Assembly (NCBI GenBank): GCA_034508935.3
Contig: CM067445.1
Coordinates: forward strand, 5,400,791-5,464,790
DNA length: 64,000 nucleotides
Direction: 5' to 3'
Origin: Berghia stephanieae
Taxonomy: Eukaryota; Mollusca; Gastropoda; Nudibranchia; Aeolidiidae
Positions 10,294 to 21,587 of the stretch are shown here, one piece after another (the first letter of the stretch is position 1; each line of letters opens with the position of its first letter). The notes beneath the pieces are model-generated. The model worked only from the letters and a program-made list of their open reading frames with translations, made no database searches and was not told the DNA's origin. The translations under genes and the position numbers were made by a program.

Positions 10294-13215
10294 TTACAAA
10301 CAGTATTTTTCTGTTTCACAATGAGCATCAAGACGGCACTTGAATGCCTGCAATGAAGGGGCGTCGACAACTGTTGCAGGCAGGCAGTTCCATTTGTCGA
10401 CTACCCTAACTGAGAAAAAGTTCTGCCTAAGGTTTAGAGAACACCTTTCTTTGGAGAGTTTGAATCTGTGTCCTCTGGTGGTGCTGGTGGAATCAAGATT
10501 TAGAGGGCTCATGCTAACATAGTATAAATTATGGGTGTATTTGTACGCTTCAATTAGGTCTCCTCTGTCTCTCCTATACTGCATGCTAGGTATTCTTATC
10601 TTTTTCAGTCTTTCTGTGTATTCTAGATCTTTGAATCCCGGAATGACCCGAGTTGCGCGTCTTAGAACACTTTCTATGAGGTCTTTGTTTTTCTGTAGTC
10701 GTGGTGCCCATGCTACATTGCCAAATTCCAAGTGGGGACGTACAAGTGCAGTGAACAATTGTCTCATGTTATCTCTATCAAGATGAGTGAACAACCTCCT
10801 AATGAGGCCAACGATTCTGTTTGCTTTTTTACTTGGGTTTCTATGTGCTTAGAGAACTTCAGTTCCTGATCTACTAACACACCTAAATCTTTTTCCTCTT
10901 CAGTAGGCTGAAGTATGACAGTCTCGCTAGAGTCATGTTTTCTCATTATGTACTGATGGTGGGGTTTCTATATCCCAAGTGCAAGGCATGGCACTTGTCT
11001 GCATTAAACCTAAGCTGCCATTTATCAGCCCACTGTACCAAGCTGTCAAGATCACTTTGGAGCTGAGTTATGAACTCTTCCTTGTCTACTCTCGTGAACA
11101 CCTTAGTGTCATCTGCATACATTTGGCACAGAGAGTCCACAACGTCTGGAAGATCGTTAATAAATATTACAAACAAAACTGGACCAAGGCAGCTTCCCTG
11201 AGGAACACCACTCGATACTGGTGCCCAGTCCGAAAAACTGCCGTTCACCCTAACACGCTGTATTCTCCCAATCAGGAAATCTGAGATCCAAGCTAGCAAA
11301 CATGAACTGATGCCATATGATCCAAGTTTCTTAATAAGGCGTTGATGTGGAACACTGTCAAATGCTTTGGCGAAATCAAGGTACACTGCATCAACAGGTA
11401 TGCCACTGTCCAAATACCTAGTCCAAGAGTCGAGAGCAGCTAACAAATTAGTGGTACATGAGCGTTTTGATATAAAACCGTGTTGATACTCAGACAGCAA
11501 CTTTTGTTCCATTAAATATTTGACTACTTTGTCCCTAATCACGGATTCCATTATTTTGCAAATCACACACGTTAATGATACCGGACGATAGTTACTTGCT
11601 TTGCTCTTCTCACCCTTTTTAAAAAGTGGAGTTACATTTGCATCTTTCCAGATGCTGGGCAGCTTCCCTTCCCTATGTGACTTGTTGAACAACTCTGCTA
11701 ACGGTTCTGCTAGCTGTTCTGCCAGTTCTTTTAGTACACATGGGTGTATCCCATCTGGGCCAGAGGATTTCGAGGAGCCTAAATTTTTAAGCTTATTCCA
11801 CACATCTTTACCAGTGAATATAATGTCACTAAGAGAAGAGTCAACTTCAGATTTTTCACTATCAGGAATATCCCCCACTCTCTCGTTTGTGAATACACTA
11901 CAGAAAAATGTATTGAGGAGGTTTGCCTTATCTTTGTCAGCTGACACAAGTTTACCATCACTGTCCTTGAAGTCGACTAGGCCTTCTTGCACTTTCATCT
12001 TACTCTTAGCATAGGAGAAGAATGCCTTTGGATTATTTTTCGCATCTTGCGCTATAGACTTTTCATAGTCGAGAACTGCTTTCCGGCACGCCGCTTTTGC
12101 TTGGTTCCTGGCTCTTGTGTAGGCTAGCCAGTCTCTCTGGTCTAGTGTTCCCAAGTATTTCTTGTATGTCTGTTTCTTATTACGTAACTTAGACATAGCC
12201 TTCTCACTCCACCAGACAGGTGTCTTGCGTTTGCCTGCAGGCCCTGATCCACTTTTAGGAATACATTCCTCAGTTGCAGTTTCTACAGTCTTTTTGATGC
12301 AGTTCCATGTATCATTTGCATCCTTATCCTGAATTTTGGCAAGTAAATTGCTGTCATTCACACACTTTCTCAGTTTATCAAAGTCAGCTTTTTTGTAGTT
12401 ACACCGTCTTTCTTTCTTTACTTCAATTTTTGTGCTACACACAAAGTTAAAAGCTAACACATGATGATGACTTTTGCCAAGGGGAGCGTTATGAGTCAAA
12501 TTTTTCACCATGCTCTCTTCAGATGATAAAACTCGGTCTATGAGTGTTGGTTTCTGATCCCCTCGAAAATGCGTTGGCGACTTAACATGCTGATAGAGGA
12601 AAGAGTCTCTATAGAACTCTAAGAATTCTAATGCTCATTTACCCAATCAACATCTGGTTGATTGAAGTCACCGGTGATTAATACATATGCCCTATCCTTA
12701 GTAAGGTCCAGCATAGTCTGATACAACTTATTGGTGTTCTCTGGGGAACTAGTTGGAGACCTATACGCACATCCAGCTAGTAATTTTTCACCATCCCTCA
12801 CTTTCACTTCGATCTAAACACTCTCATTAGCTAACTTTTGGTCAGGTGTCAGGGTGATTTCTTGTGCACCGATCTCCTCTTTCACATAAATGATGATACC
12901 CCTGTGGCCGTTAATTTGGTTGTCAAAACAATTAGAAAATGAACAATAACCATCCATGTCAACTTCAGCTTTCTGTACAGCCCACTTAAAATGTTTTGGT
13001 AAGACTTCTGATACAAAGAAAATATCTGGCTGCTCATGTAAAAGAAAATGAGACAACTCTAAACGCTTGTTTAACAAAGTATCTACATTTGTACACATGC
13101 ATTTTAGCATTGCTTTTGGACGTCCTATTCCATCCTGTCCTTGCCCGGGTTGAGGATAACCGCTGTTGGTGTATCCCTGAAGGCGTTTACTATTCTCATA
13201 TGTCTTATGACCCAT
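10294..13215 (-). pseudogene. CR1 LINE ORF2: endonuclease and reverse transcriptase, broken
   Basis: The endonuclease part starts near 13215 (NVDTLLNKRLELSHFLLHEQ, then PDIFFVSEV) and continues past a stop at about 12815 to a GDFNQPDVDW motif near 12650. A frameshift follows near 12640. The reverse transcriptase stretch 12511-10946 has SKSSGPDGIHPCVLKELAE, YRPVSLTCVICKIMES, VYLDFAKAFDSVPHQRL, GVPQGSCLGPVLFVIFINDL and the catalytic MYADDTKVF. Two further frame changes near 10950 and 10820 lead into the C-terminal WAPRLQKNKD and WNCLPATVVDAPS blocks, ending near 10294. The catalytic YADD is intact, but the copy cannot make full-length protein. Confidence 0.9.
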
Positions 13216-14180
13216 CTGGCCTTCTCCCCGTTTCTGTCTGATTCGGCTTGCTTCTGTTGTTTTAGCTTGACAAGAGCTCGCGATTCTTCTCTTTCTAAAG
13301 GGGTACGATCACGTCCAATACTAATTTGTTTAAACTCAGGCTTTGATCCAAGGTTCTTCGCTGCTTTTAGGATTTGTGATACTTGATCACTGTTAATTAA
13401 TATGATCTTCATAGGTCTATTATCGTCATTCTTTTTCCCTAATCTGACAATCTTCCTGTACTCAACTCCTGCCTCAATCTCTAGACCCTGTCTACAAAGC
13501 TTCTGAAAATATTTGGCATCCGCCTCCTTGCGAGCTTCAGGATCATCACATTTGTGAACCGGAACATTGAACACAATTAGATTGTTTTTTCGTGCTTCAC
13601 ATTCAGCCATCTCTTTGACACCGTCAGATGCTAAATTTGCAGTGGCTTCACCAATCTTTGTTTCAACCTCATTTTGCGTGCTTGATAGCTTGCCTATTTT
13701 CTCCTCCAGTGACTTCACATTATTTTCCAACTTTTTGAGATCCACTATTGAAGCTTTGTGTGTGAGTTCAGATTCAATATTTGAAATTCTAGCTTCTACA
13801 GCTCCAAGAAATTCACTGCACTTATCCTCAATGGCTTTATCTGTTTTTACTGAGCGCAGCGCTGGTTGCACACAATATTCACAGAACCATCGAAGGTCTG
13901 GCCTTGCAATGGCACAGTACGTCTCGGGCGACATGTTCAGACAGCCAGTACATGCCCAGCCATCACATCTATCACACTGCAAAAGGCTATCAGATTGCTC
14001 TGTAAATTTTTTATCGCACAGGATACATATATGAAAATCGGTCTCATTGTCAGAAGCTTGTTTACTTTTGACAGGTTCCACTTTCAAATCAACTCCATTG
14101 CTGTCCTTGGAAGGTTTAATGTGATTGCGATTTTCACTGCCGCTTCTGCTTCCACTTCTTGTCTTAGGGATAGCACTCAT
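13125..14180 (-). CDS. CR1 LINE ORF1: PHD-finger and coiled-coil RNA-binding protein
   Basis: An uninterrupted 351-codon frame. Residues 50-100 form a PHD-type zinc finger (CILCDKKF, CDRCDGWACTGC, WFCEYC). Residues 115-190 are a heptad-rich coiled coil. From residue 205, RKNNLIVFNVP starts an RRM-like fold (VRLGKK, MKIILI). ORF1 proteins of this clade bind element RNA in the retrotransposition particle. It ends at 13125, inside the start region of ORF2, so the two frames overlap by up to 90 nt. The intact frame indicates a fairly young insertion. Confidence 0.88.
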   Translation of the reverse strand: MSAIPKTRSGSRSGSENRNHIKPSKDSNGVDLKVEPVKSKQASDNETDFHICILCDKKFTEQSDSLLQCDRCDGWACTGCLNMSPETYCAIARPDLRWFCEYCVQPALRSVKTDKAIEDKCSEFLGAVEARISNIESELTHKASIVDLKKLENNVKSLEEKIGKLSSTQNEVETKIGEATANLASDGVKEMAECEARKNNLIVFNVPVHKCDDPEARKEADAKYFQKLCRQGLEIEAGVEYRKIVRLGKKNDDNRPMKIILINSDQVSQILKAAKNLGSKPEFKQISIGRDRTPLEREESRALVKLKQQKQAESDRNGEKARWVIRHMRIVNAFRDTPTAVILNPGKDRME

Positions 14181-14802
14181 CTTGGACTTAGAGTACAGGC
14201 AGTCCGCTGGTCAATCTGATGCACAAGTCCAAATGTACTCACAGTATTCTCAAAATAAATTCCTTTCAAAAGCCCACACAGTTCCTAAAATCACTAATGA
14301 GTTTGAAGTCTTGTGTACTATACGCTTTCACAGTTGAATGTTTAAGTCAGCCATTTTGAAAATTCAAATCTATCTTGTTTACACTCAGTCCAAGTCTCAC
14401 TACTAAGATTCTATCCACCAATGGTACTTCCAAAAGCGCACAATGGAATAGCCCCAGATATTGATCAACACATGGGCTTGAATTTCAATACAAAAACACA
14501 GATATCCAGTCTCAGAAATCAATTATTATAACTGTTTGTAGAGCATTCAGACACAGCTCCCATCCATGGCGGCCATCTTGTTTTTTTTAATTTACATATA
14601 TATAAAAGTGTGTATCTATCATTATTTTTGTTTTCTTTAGTATTACTGAAATTTGACCATTAATTACTGATGAATTTTGTATTTCTTACTTAATTTGAAA
14701 TTTTCAAGTAGGCAGGTATGCACTTCTCTTGTTGTTTCTGTCTTCTTTGTTGATTCTCATTCTCAGAAATGTTGGTGTGATCAGGTTATTACGAGTTATG
14801 GG

Positions 14803-15318
14803 TGGGTGGGGTTCCTGACCTCCCATAGTGGGCCGGGTGGTACTTGCTATGTCTTCTATCCCCCTGTACTAGTTTTCCAGTCGTTTCTGTCTTTGTCTTG
14901 GAATGAGATTACTTAGTTTTATCCTGACCCTGGCTGGAGTCCTTAGCTGGAGGGAAACAGTCAACTTTATAGTTATAGTTTTGGGAGATGATGTTTTTTC
15001 CTTGTAAATCATATCTCTGTTATGTACTGTTATTTATTTTTATTCTTAACATAAGATTTGTAAACATTTGAGTGTATTCCTCTGAGTTGGGACTTGTGCT
15101 GTTGTCTGGGTGAGACTTTTAGGTGATCTCAAACTAAGTACACTGATAGTATGCTCTTGGAATCTACATCAGTTCCCTACTTGAATCATTCCCCCTTGTC
15201 TTCCTTTTTTCTTTGTACATCTATAATGTTTTTGTTATCCAATTTTCTTCCTTTTACTGGTGCTGATATAACCTAAATGTGTTGCAAGTGCTGTAAAAAC
15301 CTTAAAAACCAAAACAAA
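14803..15318 (+). repeat. Retroposon family B
   Basis: Full length, ending AAGTGCTGTAAAAACCTTAAAA. It adjoins MITE I after about 80 bp. The start of its counterpart is at 63914. Confidence 0.82.
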
Positions 15319-15404
15319 GACCTAGCAATGTTTTTTAAAAATTCACAATTGTGTCTTGGAATGTATGTATGCTAATTGGCATATTTCAGAATGCTCAATG
15401 TCTC

Positions 15405-16115
15405 TATTGTTTCTATGTTATATGTTTGTGTTGAGAATATTGGCCATTAAGCTTAATTGCTGGCCAACTAACTTCGCAGAGGTTGTGTGTGTTGGACCCA
15501 CGATCTCAAGTAGTCCATGAGAGAGAGCTCTACTGATGACCTGAGTTAGAGGCGATTTTTTTTGGGATCGTGGATAGCTCATATGGTAGAGTCACGCTCT
15601 CACTGGTCAGGCGGAGTTTGGTCGTACCAATAAGGTCACGGGTTCAAACCCCATCACTACCGCGAAAATTTAAAAAATTCTTTATTGTCTTTTGGCACTT
15701 TCATACTCACTTCATCTCTTGTTGTTACCAACATAAGTGCCTGCTCCACTCACTTTTCTGAATTAAAAACTCACCCCAAATACCGGAGCATACTCAATGT
15801 CTCAATTGTTTCTATGTTATATGTTTGTGTTGAGAATATTGGCTATTAAGCTTAATTGCTGGCCAACTAACTTCGCAGAGGTTGTGTGTGTTGGACCCGC
15901 GATCTCAAGTAGTCGGTGAGAGAGAGAGCTCTAATAATGACCTGAGTTAGAGGCGATCTTTTTTGGGATTGTGGATAGCTCATACGGTAGAGTCACACTC
16001 TCACCGGCCAGGCAGAATTGTTGTACCAGTAAGGTCGCGGGTTCAAACCCCCATCACGCCGCGTAATTGTTTTAATTCTCTCTCGTCTTCTGACACTTTC
16101 CTACTCACTTCATCT
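15405..16115 (+). repeat. Tandem pair of family C SINE-containing units, about 396 bp each
   Basis: Two direct units (15405-15760 and about 15800-16115). Each has TTAAGCTTAATTGCTGGCC, then GTTGTGTGTGTTGGACCC, then a tRNA-like head (A box TAGCTCATAYGGTAGAG, B box GGGTTCAAACCCC) and CTTCATCTCTTGTT. The tRNA-like parts are 15567-15660 and 15965-16062. Confidence 0.8.
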
Positions 16116-16292
16116 CTTGTTACCTTCATATGTCAGAATATGTAGCCCTCCATGTATGTGGATATGTTTTATGAAGGAGGCTGGTTAAAGTTTCTTGATA
16201 TGTGAGGAATTAAAGTCTTATACAGTGATCATTTTAACGTTACTTTTCTGCCTCCTTGGTTTGTTTTTATAAATAACTATGTGAAATTGAAT

Positions 16293-16512
16293 GTAACTAC
16301 TACTACTACTACTACTTCTACTACTACCCCTCATACTTCTACTATTACTACTACTACTACTTTTACTACTACTACCACTATTACTACTACTAGTACAACT
16401 ATTACTACTACTAATACTACTTCTACTACTATTACTACTACTACTACTACTACTACTACTACCACTACTGCTACTACTACTACAAAAAGTACTACTGTTG
16501 CTGCTACTACCA
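16293..16512 (+). repeat. (CTA)n imperfect microsatellite
   Basis: About 220 bp of ACT triplets with interruptions. Apparent Thr- and Val-rich reading frames here are artefacts of the repeat. Confidence 0.92.
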
Positions 16513-16663
16513 CTAATGCTTATACTTATACCTACATCCCTTTCATTTATTTCCTATTCCATAGTATTTATTTTCCAACAATAGTCTACACGTTTTTATA
16601 TTTCACTTTCTATACTGCACCACACGTTTCCTCCCCGCCTCCCCTTGTTTGACTTAATTAATT

Positions 16664-16963
16664 GGATTCAGTAGTCGGATGTCACGCCGCCCTGCAACGG
16701 CGGCCATCTTGGTTCTAAACAAAGAAAATCATTACTTTTATTCTTCATGCTGGCTAGAACTTTTCATATGCCTTGTGATCAGAATGTGTAAAAGTCAAAA
16801 CGTGATCAAATTTATGTTTTCCCCCCCCCCCCCTCTGGATACGCTTTTATGCTCGCCGGAGAATTATTTCATACGGGCGTCCGCCATTGTTCCGATAGTT
16901 TAGAGCCAGTGTTACTAAGTTACCATGCGTCATTAGGAAGGAAGTGACGTTACGACTATTGAA
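16664..16963. mobile_element. MITE family E
   Basis: About 300 bp with end inverted repeats GGATTCAGTAGTCGGATGTCAC and GTGACGTTACGACTATTGAA. Interior contains GGCGGCCATCTTGGTTCTAAA, shared with 20854. A C homopolymer interrupts it near 16825. Confidence 0.75.
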
Positions 16964-17034
16964 GAGTATTGCACAACTTTTATATATATATCTATTGTTC
17001 TATTTTAATTCGTGCTTCCTGACAAAGAAGCATA

Positions 17035-17191
17035 CTATTTCCTGCTCTGTCAAGGTTTTTGTTTATTCATCTTAAGAACATTCACATTATTCCATTCGTC
17101 TATAGTGTTCCATTCATCCTGTTTTGTTGATAAAGGGAAAACCTGAAACATGCACATTATCTGTTTTCGTTATTAAATTGAAGCTTACATT
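17035..17191 (+). repeat. Family F fragment with hammerhead-like motif
   Basis: Contains TTGATAAAGGG, a CCT closing arm and GAAACATGC at 17126-17150, then the AAATTGAAGCTTACATT end. It is cut off exactly where the family B element at 17192 begins. Confidence 0.55.
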
Positions 17192-18142
17192 CTGGTGTGG
17201 TTGCTGACCTCCAATAGTGGGCGAGGAGGTACTTGCTGTCTCTTCTATCCCCCTGTATCTGTTTTCCAATTGCTTTCTGTCTTTGTCTTGGAACGAGATT
17301 ACTTAGCTGTCCCCGCAGTATTTCGCGGCCGCAAATTTCACCCTTGACCGCAAAAAGCTGCAAATTTTTATTTGGCAGCAAAAAGCCGCAAATTTCGCCG
17401 TTTTTAGGCTAAATTGACGATTTTTTGTTTAAAAAAAAAACAAAAGCTATGAAAAATTGTGAAAAGATGGCGACTTTCAATGCTGGCATCCAAAATTGGC
17501 ACTAAATAACGGACAAACATGTCTAGGCCTAGCCTCCCACCTCTATGGCCTAGCCTAGCAAAATTGTCACATATATGTGATGATAAGTCTAGACCTAGAT
17601 CCAGGCAAGATTTTTATCAATGAAATATTTTAAGTATTCATATGATTTTGTCTTTTTTATATAGTAAAAGGTTAATATTTATAATATAAGATAATAATTT
17701 TAAATATACTTTACATTTATATCCTTTTATGCTGCAAACACTTTTGTTTCTTATAACATGATTTCTCTGAATCATTACCTACTTATTAAGTAAGTAATAA
17801 ATTATTATTTATTATGATTGTCTATAACTACTACAGAAAATAGAATTATCTAGTTTCAAGAATCTACAATCGAGTCAATTAATGCTAACTAACTGACAAA
17901 CGATTTGATATTTCACTAGGAAATTCCTATTTTTATTTTATTGCATTCAAAAATGTTACTTTTCAAAGTTTAATTCTTTTCCTTAGAAATTTATCACATT
18001 TATCATTTATGTAAACAAAATGTGTTCTATTAAAATATTTTTCATAAAATGCAATTTCATTTTTAGCCACAAGTTGCACTTAGTTTTCATGATATGATTA
18101 TGATTTTGCATGATTTTTTCCATGTTTTTCATTCAAAAACCC

Positions 18143-18662
18143 TGGGTGGGGATCCTGACCTCCCATAGTGGGCAGGGAGGTACATACTGTGTCTTCTATC
18201 CCCTTATATCTATTTTCCAACATGCTTTCTGTCTTTGTCTTGGAATGAGATTACTTGGCCCTGTTCGGAGTCCTGGCTGGGAGGGAAACAGTCAAATGCA
18301 TAGTTATTGTTTTGGGAGATGATATTTTTTTCCTTGTAAATCATCTCTCTGTTATGTATTATTATATTTATTTTTAATGTATAATGTAAGCATTTGAGTG
18401 TATTCCTCTTGTTGGATTTTGTGCTTGGGTCCGGATGAGACTTATAGGTGATCTCAAACTAAGTACATTGGTGGTATGCTCTTGGATTCTACATCTGATC
18501 CCTATTTGTTTCTAGTTCCCCTTTTGTCTTACTTTTTCTTAGGTGCTTTAACTGTAATTCCAGAACTTTTTACTGTCCCATTTTCTTCCTTTTCACTGGC
18601 GCTGATATAACCTAAATGTGTTGCAAGCGCCGTAAAACCCTTAAAAACAAAACAAAAACAAA
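18143..18662 (+). repeat. Retroposon family B, nested third level
   Basis: Flanked by the perfect 13-bp duplication CATTCAAAAACCC (18130-18142 and 18663-18675). Begins TGGGTGGGGATCC and ends in an (AAAC)n tail. This copy defines the element ends best. Confidence 0.92.
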
Positions 18663-18946
18663 CATTCAAAAACCCATTTGGCCTATATTGAAATATAAAG
18701 CAATAATAATAATGCTCAAAATTGGATAGTAAGTAGAGAATACAAATTTAATGTGCCCCCATTGGAAAATAGATTTTGTTTCTCTTTCCTTGTGAATAGT
18801 TATTTTTTTCCTCTCCTTAATTAGTTTTTGAAATTTTGAATTTTTTTATGCCATTGTTCACTTCGATTTCCCAAATTTTAAGAAGCTAAATAGTTTATAA
18901 AATATTTTGATTACTTCCTTTTTTTTACTTACTTACTTACGATGGC

Positions 18947-18994
<48 letters not shown>
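18947..18994 (+). repeat. (ATT)n microsatellite
   Basis: About 16 units inside the DNA transposon. Confidence 0.9.
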
Positions 18995-18995
<1 letters not shown>

Positions 18996-19603
18996 TATAT
19001 TATTTATTTCAAACCATTCAAAATGTAAATAAATATTCTACAAAATGCCCTATTTGTGTCAATTTTTTACCATACATGTTGTTTTAATTGTTTGATTTTT
19101 GTAAAAATAGCCTCAAATTCTTGACAAATTTTGCTATTTTGATGGCAAATTTTACCATTTTTTATGGCAAATTTTGGCTTTTGAAATGGCAAAAAACCGC
19201 GGGGACAGACTTAGTTTTTCGCTGGCCGGAGTCATTGGCTGGGAGGGAGACAATCAAATGTAAAGTTATAGATTTGGGAGATTATATTTTTTTTACTTGT
19301 AAATCATCTCTCTGTTATGTACTGTTATTTTATTTATTTTTAACATATGATTTGTAAACATTTGAGTGTATTCCTCTTAGTGGGATATTGTGCTAGTGTC
19401 TGGATGAGAGTCTTAGGTGATCTCAAACTAAGTACACTGATGATACTGATAGTGTTCTGTTGGAATCTACATCTGTTCCCTATTTGAACCATTTCCCCCT
19501 GTCTTACTTTTTCCTTAAGTCCTTTTAATCGCACATCTAGAATATTTTGACTATCCAATCTTCTTCCTTTTTACTCACGCTGATATGACCTAAACGTGTT
19601 TCT

Positions 19604-19940
19604 GCGGGTGGTTGGATGGAGCATCACCCTTGAATCATATACCTATGATGTTCGCATGGGTGTACGATCCGATAGTGATATCGTTTCTTCTTCTCTTTAC
19701 TAGCCTATCCTGCTTCTTTGGGTTGTGATTGTATTTTTGACAGGGGATATTTTTTTTTCTGTAAATCTTCTGCCTGTTTGTTCTTGGTTATTTATAATTT
19801 AGCTTATATCTTTAGGTTATGATTTTGATTTACATTTGTACTATTTTTGTTAGATTGCTTGTTTTTTTTGTTTCAGCGGTCTCTCATATAACCTCAATTG
19901 TGTTGGAAGAGACCTAAAGCAACAAACAAACAAACAAAAA
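19604..19940 (+). repeat. Second retroposon family sharing the family B tail style
   Basis: About 337 bp, starting GCGGGTGGTTGGATGG and ending GTGTTGGAAGAGACCTAAAG with (CAAA)n. The target duplication AAACGTGTTTCT flanks it. The tail and an internal GGGGATATTTTTTT...TGTAAATCT block resemble family B, but the 5' part does not. Only this copy was seen. Confidence 0.72.
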
Positions 19941-20514
19941 AAAAAACGTGTTTCTAGCACCGTAAAACCCTTAAAATCAAACAAACAATTTTCGGGTTTT
20001 ACAGCTTTTGTGGCAGACATTATGAGATCATTCAATCGTCAGTAAAAAGATGATTGAGGACATTTCAAAGATTTGAAGTTAAAATCAGCGAAGAAGGAGC
20101 AAGACAAAGGGGAACTGGTTCAAAGAGTGAACGGAAGATTCCGCGACCAATCTATCCATGATCCTGTTTTGACATGACCTTGACCTCCAAGTCCCATCCA
20201 GGTACAAGCAAAGGGTCCCCGCTGTGGAGGATATACTCAAATGTTTACACAGTATAGATCCAAAACTGAAAAACTGGGTGGGGTTCCTGACCTCCCATAG
20301 TGGGCAGGGAGGCACTTACTGTGTCTTCTACCTTCCTTTATCTGTTTTCCAGCTTGCTTTCTGTCTTTGTCTTGGAATGAGATTACTTGGTTTTGTCCTG
20401 GCCCTGGCCGGATACCCTAGCTGGGAGGGAAACAGTCAAATATATAGTTAAGACTTTTCGGAGATGATATTTTTTGTTTCGTAAATCATCTCTCTCTTAT
20501 GTATTATGTTTTGT

Positions 20515-20705
20515 TTATATATTATCTATAGATAGTATGCAGATGACGTCACTCAGGCCTTTGTTATTGTTTTTGCCATCCGCGTTTGTGAGTTGTTCTC
20601 ACTAAACTGTATTAACCAGACTATAAAAGTTCATGGTTACACAGAGTTTGTGTGTTGGTCCGTTATACTTCCGGATGGCAATGTTGTGAACTCCTTGGCC
20701 AAGCG
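20515..20705. mobile_element. Unclassified 190-bp insertion
   Basis: Interrupts family B between TATATATTA and TATATATGATTTG. The block TTGTTATTGTTTTTGCC, a central ACTATAAAAG and a GTGTGTTGGTCC end have a diverged relative at about 28605-28715. Family unknown. Confidence 0.45.
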
Positions 20706-20853
20706 CATTCTATCTATATATGATTTGTAAACATATGAGTGCATCCCTCTTAGTTGGGACCTGTGCTTGTGACTGGATGAGACTTTTAGATGATCTCAAT
20801 CTAAGTACTTTGATGGTGTGCTCTTGGACATCTTTTTCCTATTTGAACCAATA

Positions 20854-21161
20854 GGATTCAATAGTCGTACTGTCACTTCCTTCCTAATGACGTATGGTAA
20901 CTTAGTAACACTGGCTCTAAACTATCGGAACAATGGCGGACGCCATATGAAATATTTCTCCGGCGAGCTTAAAAGCGTATCCAGAGGATAAAAACCCCAT
21001 CAATTTGATCATGTTTTGACTTTTACACATTCTGATCACAAGGCATATGAAAAGGGAATGAAAAGTTCTCGCCAGCATGAAGAATAAAAAGTAATGATTT
21101 TCTTTGTTTAGAACCAAGATGGCCGCCGTTGCCGGGCGCGTGACATCAGACTACTGAATCC
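20854..21161. mobile_element. MITE family E, best copy
   Basis: GGATTCAATAGTCGTACTGTCAC at the left pairs with GTGACATCAGACTACTGAATCC at the right. It sits in the family B sequence GAACCAATTCCC, with AAT on both sides, suggesting a 3-4 bp target duplication. Confidence 0.8.
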
Positions 21162-21303
21162 AATTCCCCTTTGTCTTACCTTTTCTTGGTTGCTTTAACT
21201 GTAATTCTAAAACTTTTTATTTACTATCCCATTTTCTTCTTCCTTTACTGGCGCTGATATGACCTTAATGTGTTGCAAGCGCCGTAAAACCCTTAAAACC
21301 TAA

Positions 21304-21542
21304 ATCCAAAACTGAAAAATAAAATTAGGTCTCCGGAATTACTGCTGTTAAAGGTGAATGTTTCTTCACAAGTCATTAAAAAATTAGGTCTCTTTGAACA
21401 GTCTCTCTTCCTCTTGAATTTAAGTTATTTGTGAAAAACGTATGCTTTATACCGACCATTAAAATCAGCAGTCTTTGAAGATTACAAAGCAACAAAAAAA
21501 AAAAACAAAAAAAAACCCGCCAATCTATGTCAGCAAAGCCTA

Positions 21543-21587
<45 letters not shown>

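Larger units (their letters stand above)
10153..14585 (-). mobile_element. CR1-clade LINE, nearly full length, decayed
   Basis: About 4.4 kb, read on the minus strand: a 5' leader of about 400 bp, ORF1, ORF2, and a short (TATGA)n-type repeat at the 3' end (10153-10169). ORF1 has a PHD finger and ORF2 an endonuclease plus reverse transcriptase, the CR1 layout. ORF2 is broken by at least one stop and about three frameshifts. Copy 2 holds the clean empty site near 63711, so the insertion came after the copies separated. The target duplication is short and A/T-rich and cannot be measured exactly. Confidence 0.92.
9825..14720. mobile_element. MITE family I split by a CR1 LINE
   Basis: Ends CATACCTGCCTA and TAGGCAGGTATG are a perfect 12-bp inverted repeat. 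CACTTC lies outside both ends (9819-9824 and 14721-14726). The uninterrupted 458-bp form is at 63382-63839. An internal inverted block, CGTAATTGTTACGGAAG and ACAATTACGGAC, lies near the left end. Confidence 0.78.
3456..14890 (+). repeat. Segmental duplication, copy 1
   Basis: Matches 55853 to the window end in the same orientation. It includes the last two caspase exons, a minisatellite, SINEs, MITEs and LINE remnants in the same order. Differences by eye are scattered substitutions, small indels, different minisatellite length, and four insertions present in only one copy (4488-4706 and 10153-14585 here; 56948-57287 and 61121-62045 there). The right limit is set by the window end, not by a visible breakpoint. 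Confidence 0.93.
17307..19208. mobile_element. Non-autonomous DNA transposon, 1.9 kb, 6-bp target duplication
   Basis: Terminal inverted repeats CTGTCCCCGC and GCGGGGACAG, with ACTTAG on both sides (17301-17306 and 19209-19214). Near both ends are repeated short motifs around CCGCAAATTT / GGCAAATTTT. The interior is AT-rich with no transposase reading frame. Superfamily not assigned. It contains the family B copy at 18143. Confidence 0.75.
17192..19987 (+). repeat. Retroposon family B interrupted by two separate insertions
   Basis: The family B sequence runs 17192-17306, resumes at 19209, and ends near 19987 after a second interruption at 19604-19940. Removing both insertions restores a normal family B copy, which orders the events. 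Confidence 0.85.
20274..21303 (+). repeat. Retroposon family B with two nested insertions
   Basis: The 16-bp target duplication ATCCAAAACTGAAAAA (20258-20273 and 21304-21319) encloses a complete family B element plus about 190 bp at 20515-20705 and the MITE at 20854. Confidence 0.88.
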
